From NCBI RefSeq assembly GCF_002976435.1, contig NZ_PUGF01000001.1:186001-250000 (forward strand): a stretch of 64,000 nt of DNA, in the 5' to 3' direction. This document shows positions 63,383-64,000 of the stretch, one piece after another; the first letter of the stretch is position 1, and each line of letters starts with the position of its first letter. The position numbers were made by a program, and so were the translations under genes. A model generated the notes under the pieces. The model was given only the letters and a program-made list of their open reading frames with translations, searched no databases and had not been told where the DNA came from. This stretch comes from Solimicrobium silvestre (lineage in GTDB: Bacteria; Pseudomonadota; Gammaproteobacteria; Burkholderiales; Burkholderiaceae_D).

Positions 63383-63792
63383 ATTTACTCTGCAATACAG
63401 AGTACTCTATATAAAATTAATTTATGCGTCAATAGAATTATGAATAATGTATTTCAGAGAAAATGGACTAACTAGGCGTTATACTTTTGAGAGGAAGGGG
63501 TGCGTATTGACTGAGAGTCGACAGCGAGGTAGGTGGTAATGGCGAAGCATATTACATCTTACAAGTTGTTATGTAACGATGTTCGAATTACTAGTGAAAA
63601 ACTGCAATATGCGGCTGTGAATCGCCAGATAAAGCGCACCAGCAATTCGTGCATAAATCTGCGGGGAAGTCTCTATGGTTTTATTTATCATTGCATCTTC
63701 AATCCCATTTATGAATATCTTTGGCTGTAGGTATAGGTGTAAGCTGGGTTGAAAACCCAGCTTACCACGCCGAATCACGACAACATATTCAC
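63383..63792. other. Intergenic region with decayed gene fragment and hairpin
   Basis: Holds a likely remnant of a DUF4386 gene on the minus strand (see 63569-63691) and a perfect 12-bp hairpin GTAAGCTGGGTT-gaa-AACCCAGCTTAC at 63739-63765. Otherwise nothing recognisable. Confidence 0.55.
63569..63691 (-). pseudogene. Remnant of a DUF4386 gene (N-terminus only)
   Basis: The minus frame begins MINKTIETSPQIYARIAGAL followed by YLAI, close to the conserved start of DUF4386 membrane proteins (SPQ-x-YARIAGxLYLxI). It then loses all similarity and stops after about 40 codons, where the family continues for some 200 residues. Read as a decayed or truncated copy; a chance match of about 20 residues is the alternative. 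Confidence 0.5.
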
Positions 63793-64000
63793 TTACTTCT
63801 TCGCACTCTTCTCATACAACGCATTCTGTTCATCCAGCCATACTTTTAACGGCGCGAAATAATCAAGAATCGCCGTAGCATCAATCCTGTCTGAACCCGT
63901 CATCGTTTTTAACGCTTCAGGCCACGGCTTACTGGAACCCATTTTCAACATCGCCTGGAATTTTTCGCCGGCTTGTTTATTTTCAAAAATCGAGCAACGA
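63793..64000 (-). CDS. M2-family (ACE-like) peptidyl-dipeptidase, C-terminal end (partial)
   Basis: The reading frame enters from the window edge and stops at TAA 63793-63795, giving 69 residues. EKFQAMLKMGSSKPWPEALK, TGSDRIDATAILDYFAPLKV and WLDEQNALYEKSAKK match the C-terminal end of bacterial angiotensin-converting-enzyme-like M2 peptidases (S-K-P-W-P-E-A, T-G, YF-x-PL-x-x-WL). The zinc site lies outside the window. Third zinc peptidase of this window after M1 and M3. Confidence 0.8.
   Translation of the reverse strand, partial: RCSIFENKQAGEKFQAMLKMGSSKPWPEALKTMTGSDRIDATAILDYFAPLKVWLDEQNALYEKSAKK

Noticed and set aside
63533-63730. 65-codon plus-strand frame
   Set aside because: Lies over the DUF4386-like remnant on the opposite strand and has no protein-like features.

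Overview
The window is chromosomal DNA of a betaproteobacterium of moderate GC. The order rpsP-rimM-trmD-rplS followed by a Nudix gene, the DUF3579 gene, the Porin_4-type porin, the CysB-type regulator, the glucose ABC transporter with its paired two-component system, and an oxalate/formate-antiporter-like MFS gene all fit Burkholderiales, probably the Oxalobacteraceae (Undibacterium/Herminiimonas/Janthinobacterium relatives). The family placement is inference. No rRNA, tRNA, CRISPR array, intact prophage or transposase gene was seen.

Layout. 1-1498: end of an NtrC-type regulator and its histidine kinase. 1499-2534: a gene-free block with a GGTTGC microsatellite and two head-to-head copies of a highly structured repeat. 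2559-5252: M1 aminopeptidase. 5409-6130: vapBC toxin-antitoxin operon. 6172-11929: thioesterase, PhnD-like binding protein, oxalate/formate-type MFS antiporter, ketopantoate reductase and an oxalyl-CoA-synthetase-like AMP ligase. 12164-23229: a sugar (probably glucose) locus. On the minus strand it has a second sugar-binding protein, an OmpR-type regulator and its sensor kinase. On the plus strand it has a LamB-type porin, gtsABC, a third copy of the structured repeat, gtsD and glucokinase. 23325-31584: LssY_C protein, small unknowns, slipin, M3 peptidase, an EAL-like protein lacking catalytic residues, and cysB. 31785-35846: TPR-sulfotransferase and a Tat-exported phosphoesterase. 35970-42270: prfC, DUF3579, CobD/CbiB-like, Nudix, rplS, trmD, rimM, rpsP. 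42643-54082: TM2 protein, porin, acyl-CoA dehydrogenase, etfA/etfB, TusA-like protein, alaS, glycerophosphodiesterase and a class III CoA-transferase. 54385-58035: three tandem phage-tail-collar proteins, a DUF6916-like protein, a GNAT acetyltransferase and a coiled-coil zinc-ribbon membrane protein. 58335-64000: LysE exporter, epimerase, LysR regulator, a small winged-helix/membrane-protein cluster and the end of an M2 (ACE-like) peptidase.

How the genes fit together. The clearest physiological unit is the sugar locus: outer-membrane LamB-type porin, periplasmic GtsA, inner-membrane GtsBC, ATPase GtsD, then glucokinase. It lies opposite a two-component system that is probably co-transcribed with its own GtsA-like binding protein, so external sugar may be sensed by a dedicated periplasmic protein. 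Two adjacent 10-bp direct repeats in the shared promoter region are a good candidate operator.

The least explained parts are: (1) the three-copy structured repeat, whose main hairpin changes sequence between copies while staying paired and which always carries a GTTGNN-type hexamer tract on one side; (2) the triple tail-collar cassette; (3) a roughly 100-bp MITE-like element present twice with conserved ends. Start codons were chosen from Shine-Dalgarno matches and family N-termini, and several differ from the longest open frame.
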